Assembly (NCBI GenBank): GCA_037178625.1
Contig: CM074136.1
Span: 744,001 to 808,000 of the forward strand
DNA: 64,000 nt
Direction: 5' to 3'
Source: Skeletonema tropicum
Taxonomy: Eukaryota > Bacillariophyta > Thalassiosirophyceae > Thalassiosirales > Thalassiosiraceae
Position numbers and translations under genes: made by a program
In this document: positions 60,416 to 64,000 of the stretch, in pieces
Layout: every line of letters begins with the position of its first letter
How positions within the stretch are numbered: the first letter of the stretch is position 1
Notes under the pieces: model-generated
The model's database searches: none
Seen by the model: only the letters and a program-made list of their open reading frames with translations
Told to the model about the DNA's origin: nothing

Positions 60416-62026
60416 GATGATACTGTATGGCTAGAGATGTTGTCTTGGGATTGGTGAAGTTCATATTATTATGAATTATGATAGTAGCAGATACCTGAGA
60501 GAGATGACTACTTACGTCATAATACTTCTAGAGGCATGTAATTCCTTGATATTTAATCGTAGTCGCGGGAGTTTCAAGACCAATTCTCGCCATCTGTCAA
60601 GTTTAGCTCCGCCATCTGTCGAGTTCAAAGCTCAAGTTGCCGACCAATCTTCAACTTACAAGGGAAGTGCCGCGAACTCAATCCCCCGGGGGGTCTAACA
60701 ATTTTGGCTAGTCTCTCTACATAGGGAGGTCTAACTTACGCTCACTAATTCCCTCTCTAGTGAATGCTGGTAGAAACCGCGAGGGGGGTCTTAAATGGGC
60801 TTGATTTGGAGTGGGGATCTAAGCTGGGTATATACATAATTGGGGGTTTCCAAGGGTTAACTCTTTCTCGCGCGACACCACTGCCTGCATCTTTTGCGCC
60901 ACTCACATTGTAAGTACGTAACTGATGACACAACGGCATTTTTTACAGGCTGTGGGCTTTAAAGTGCACTGGTGAGTCCTTTGGCATTTCATCAATCCCA
61001 AACAAGCGCCAAGTCAGGTTGGTGACGATTCCGATTTAGATGACGAACGGATGATCTCTCTGATGATGAACTTGATGCTGGAGTGGAGGCTACCATCGAT
61101 GTGCCTCCTTCTTCAAGTTGGTTGTCGAAACTCACTTGGACAAATCGATCGACAAAGAGAATGAGGTCAGACGACGAGTGGGGAATACTTTAAATACATC
61201 GGTAACTTCCAGGGAGGAGGGACAGGCGAAGCCGATAACTACTCTTGCTCTGGAATCAGATTGTCTGACATCGCTACAAGTTGGAACAACTGGGTCGATA
61301 CTCTTAAGTATTCCAAGCTGAAAGATGAGCAGCAGCAACCTCAACCTCAAGTATCTTTGATTTGATTTTCGAACGCCGACCGCATGCCTTCGTGAGGCAG
61401 GCGATGGGGTCAGCGGCAGATTCGTTTGTTGCTATCAAAAGCTATAAAATCCTTTCCTTTCACATTGCTAGCCATTTCATTGCTCAAGCAGGCAGCATTG
61501 CTTTATTCGATCAATCGAATTGATCTAGTCGATTGTACGGACAAAAATCGAACTTTTCAGGTAACGAAATGTAATAATGCCTTCGTCTCCTGCAATACGG
61601 TATGCTGACACCTACTTTTCGATGCCTCTGCACATTCTATGTCAGCATCGCGACTCTGCTAGCGTTATTCAACACTTGCTAGAGCTTGACACGACGTCTC
61701 TCTTGGCGCTGCGGATCGAGAGGGAAACACTGCCCTACATTATGTTTGACAAGATGCAAAGTATGAAACCATTGCGATGCTTCTGGATAAGTTTGATGCC
61801 ATATCAGTATCGAAACGTAACGCTGCCAAGAAGCTTCCTATCGATCTGATTTGGGAAAGCAATGCAGTGAATGATAGAGAGAGCATCGAATACACGGACA
61901 GAGTCTTTCGGCTTTTGCGTGCAAATCCAGAAGTGATTATGACCAGCAATATCACAACGAAGCAGCCAGCTGATGCGGATGCAGCTCAAAACGTGAAGAA
62001 GAGAAAGTTTGGTCGTGAAGAGTAGA
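59745..62026. repeat. 2.28-kb direct duplication, copy 2
   Basis: Second copy of 56340-58622. It ends exactly where the LTR begins (62027), so the comparison fixes the LTR boundary. Confidence 0.92.
61577..62025 (+). pseudogene. Ankyrin family 1 C-terminal fragment (copy 2)
   Basis: Same sequence, frame change and stop as the fragment at 58173-58621. The lesions therefore predate the duplication. Its stop codon (62023-62025) lies one base before the LTR insertion. Confidence 0.8.
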
Positions 62027-62303
62027 TGCTCTGTCTAGCAGAGAATGACCCGAAGGAGTGGGTAGAATGAATATTCGTAGATGTAACTTGTTGTTAAAGG
62101 ATTATTATAATAGATAAAGACTGCAGCAGCACTGCGGTGCGTTAGGGAACAGGAGGTGACTACAAGATACACAAGCCAAGACTTCAACAAAGAACTCCAA
62201 AGATACTTCAAGTCTCCCACGTCAGCAACACCTCCTAACCTATGCTTCCAGGATTCCTGAGAATCCCTAGGTAATGACTGTACCTGTCGTACTGGGCATT
62301 ACA
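62027..62303 (-). mobile_element. 3' LTR of a Ty3-like retrotransposon (277 bp)
   Basis: In element sense it begins TGTAATGCCC and ends AGAGCA, after a purine tract GGTGGGGAAGAG (62304-62315). The right border is fixed by comparison with copy 1 of the duplication, which continues GAGTAGA|CATCC instead. The other LTR and the primer-binding site lie beyond the window. Confidence 0.8.
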
Positions 62304-62523
62304 CTCTTCCCCACCATGATCATTGATAGTAGATCAAGGAGAATGAAATAAGATGATTGATGTAACTACACTTCCTCAAAAGAGGTTTGGCCAAAGTGCA
62401 GAGACCCGGGTCATATATATATTGTGGATGAAGGGAAAAAGGAAAAACCCTTCTGAGGGAAAGCTCGAAAAACCTCAAGTTCAACGTTGGTGGTCACGTT
62501 GCTACGCGTGGGGGACTCGCGGA
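62304..62523 (-). other. Non-coding part of the Ty3-like element with polypurine tract
   Basis: This lies between the integrase stop and the LTR. The tract next to the LTR would prime plus-strand DNA synthesis (established for LTR elements). Confidence 0.6.
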
Positions 62524-64000
62524 TTATGTTCGATAAGGGATCACCCTACGAATATTGATACGTTCAGTTACTCCTGGCCGAAGTAATATGGTTACTGTCC
62601 CATTCACATGGACTTGTGTGATATTATAAGGGCCTGACGTTCGATTGCCAAGCTTGGTAGGTTTGTGTAATTTCTTAAGGACACGCATGCCCGGTGTATA
62701 GTCGTAGCGCCGTCTCTTCGCGTTTGAGCGCCGTAGTGATTCATTGACGAACTGTTCACGGTTCGTGGTGATGAGATGCCAATCTGCGATCAGCGGAATG
62801 TTGACGAACATATCCCTATTGAATGTCAAGGCTCCTGGCGAACCATTTAGGGCTGTACTAATGTTGGATCTAAGTGCGTGCATCACTGTAGATAAGGCTG
62901 CGTCGAGGATGTCATTCGCCTCTTGCATGTTCTGTGGTGGATTAGACTTGAGCATCGTGCGCAAGATATTACCGACAGTCTGGTGCATTCGTTCGCAGAC
63001 TGCATTACTTTGTGGATTTCTTGAAGTTGTAGGGACATCCTTGATGCCCAATATTTCTAGTCTTCTTTGGAACTCGTATCCCACGAATTCTTTCCCATTG
63101 TCGTGAACACAACGTTGAGGGAGTGGATAACGGCATAGCCATGCCTGAGTAAACTTGTCTCGGATGTGTCCCATCTCTTTATTGTCAATTCTAGTCAGCT
63201 CGACTAGATTAGTAGTTGTATCAATGCAAGTAAGAGCATTCAGCTCGACTTCAACATTATTGACCTCAATCTTCCAAGGTCCTATTAGATCAACTGCAAC
63301 CTCTGACCAAGGTTCAGCATTCAGTTCGCGCTCTGGCAGGAATCCATAACCAGGGCCTGGCAGCTTCTCTCGCTGGCATATGTCACAATGATAGTTTTCG
63401 CAGTAGCTTCGCAGCTGTGGATGAAAGTACCTCGCTTTCAAGGTGTCTCTGAGGCGTCTCGAGCCTGGATGACCTAGTATACTATGATAGAATGTAAGTG
63501 TCTGAGGAATCATATTCCTTGGTAATGCAATCTTCCACTGCGTGTTATTGTTGTCGCCAAGCTTCGTGTAGCAAACAATGTTTTGATCTTGTATCGTTCT
63601 AATGTGATATTGTTGAGGAGAGCGTTGAATCAGCTCTTGCAATTCCTCATCAGTAGCTTGCATCTCAGCTACATATTCCCAACGCAGAGGCGATTCTAGC
63701 CCATCTGCTTCTGGCGGTAGATTAAGAAAACAATCCACTAGCTCTGGATCGTCAAATATAGAAGTGTGAGAGACCTCGCGGTCATGTTGTTCTCCGTTAT
63801 CTCGAACGGTACTAGAAACTTCAACACCTGGCGTCAGCCACTCAGTGTGAAAGCTATGATGGTTTTCTTCGATCGTACTCTTCCCGACCATGACTGCATC
63901 TTCAGATACAGGAATGCGTGTAAAATGATAGCAAAATTCAAAATTATTCTTGTGCTGATCAGCATCGTCAAGACAAGTAGCGAAGGATTCTGCAGCAGCA
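62524..64000 (-). CDS. Ty3-like retrotransposon polyprotein, integrase end (partial)
   Basis: The frame stays open to the right edge (36 codons upstream of the Met at 63891 have no stop), so only the C-terminal ~490 residues are seen. The HHCC zinc domain is HSILGHPGSRR...C..YHCDICQ. The catalytic core shows AVDLIGP (D), VHDNGKEF (D) and NAVCERMHQ (E), the DDE triad with about 35 residues between the last two. A C-terminal basic module (SGPYNITQVHVNGTV, LRPG) resembles the GPY/F domain of Ty3 integrases. It inserts element DNA into the genome. No stop or frameshift is seen in the window, so this copy may be young. Confidence 0.9.
   Translation of the reverse strand, partial: AAAESFATCLDDADQHKNNFEFCYHFTRIPVSEDAVMVGKSTIEENHHSFHTEWLTPGVEVSSTVRDNGEQHDREVSHTSIFDDPELVDCFLNLPPEADGLESPLRWEYVAEMQATDEELQELIQRSPQQYHIRTIQDQNIVCYTKLGDNNNTQWKIALPRNMIPQTLTFYHSILGHPGSRRLRDTLKARYFHPQLRSYCENYHCDICQREKLPGPGYGFLPERELNAEPWSEVAVDLIGPWKIEVNNVEVELNALTCIDTTTNLVELTRIDNKEMGHIRDKFTQAWLCRYPLPQRCVHDNGKEFVGYEFQRRLEILGIKDVPTTSRNPQSNAVCERMHQTVGNILRTMLKSNPPQNMQEANDILDAALSTVMHALRSNISTALNGSPGALTFNRDMFVNIPLIADWHLITTNREQFVNESLRRSNAKRRRYDYTPGMRVLKKLHKPTKLGNRTSGPYNITQVHVNGTVTILLRPGVTERINIRRVIPYRT

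Overview
The window reads as nuclear DNA of a stramenopile alga, most likely a centric diatom (inferred from protein families; no rRNA or organelle marker is present). Support: short GT-AG introns of 78-118 bp, diatom-style ankyrin proteins, a signal peptide ending in an A-F plastid-targeting junction, diatom-type LINE and Ty3-like retroelements, and about 45% GC without bacterial operons. It is a repeat-rich, fast-changing region.

The backbone is one paralogous ankyrin-repeat (ANK) family. Six intact members lie at 8.7-10.3 (-), 11.1-12.7 (-), 15.4-16.9 (+), 39.9-41.4 (-), 42.3-44.0 (-) and 46.9-48.5 kb (-). One disrupted member is at 35.3-38.3 kb (+), and three fragments are at 28.9, 58.2 and 61.6 kb. 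Most members share an N-terminal LLSEEGLRE module, 10-11 ANK units, a QVQAFIN..VYARQAKD linker, an SVSKRNA-K-LPIDLLWES unit and, in several, a basic KKRK tail. Tandem duplications, chimeric ends, module duplication and retroelement insertion are all visible.

Between the ANK genes lie single-copy-looking genes: an ER-type DnaJ protein with a DnaJ-X-like region (13-15 kb), a three-exon AAA/PknK-like ATPase (17.7-21.8 kb), an ANK protein of a second family (30 kb), a putative plastid-targeted nitrilase-like protein (32.6 kb), a stand-alone asparagine-synthase-like protein (38.4 kb), a BTB-TLDc-BTB/SAM-RPA_C fusion (44.3 kb) and a helicase-associated-domain protein (48.9-50.9 kb). A phospholipase-D-like gene at 27.7-28.7 kb is a pseudogene.

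Mobile DNA: a complete-looking but broken LINE (1.17-7.82 kb) with a 17-bp target duplication; a second RT family (24 bp start and 53.6-56.0 kb) whose 3' ends seem scattered as 5'-truncated copies; a DNA transposon with TIRs, a 7-bp target duplication and a paralogous empty site in the same window (33.77-35.14 kb); a nested PIF/Harbinger-like element (26.5-27.6 kb); an array of perfect palindromes with an inverted unit (23.16-24.41 kb); and a Ty3-like element entering from the right edge (62.03-64 kb), inserted beside the second copy of a 2.28-kb duplication. The genes do not form a pathway. The biology of the window is multigene-family turnover driven by retroelements and recombination.
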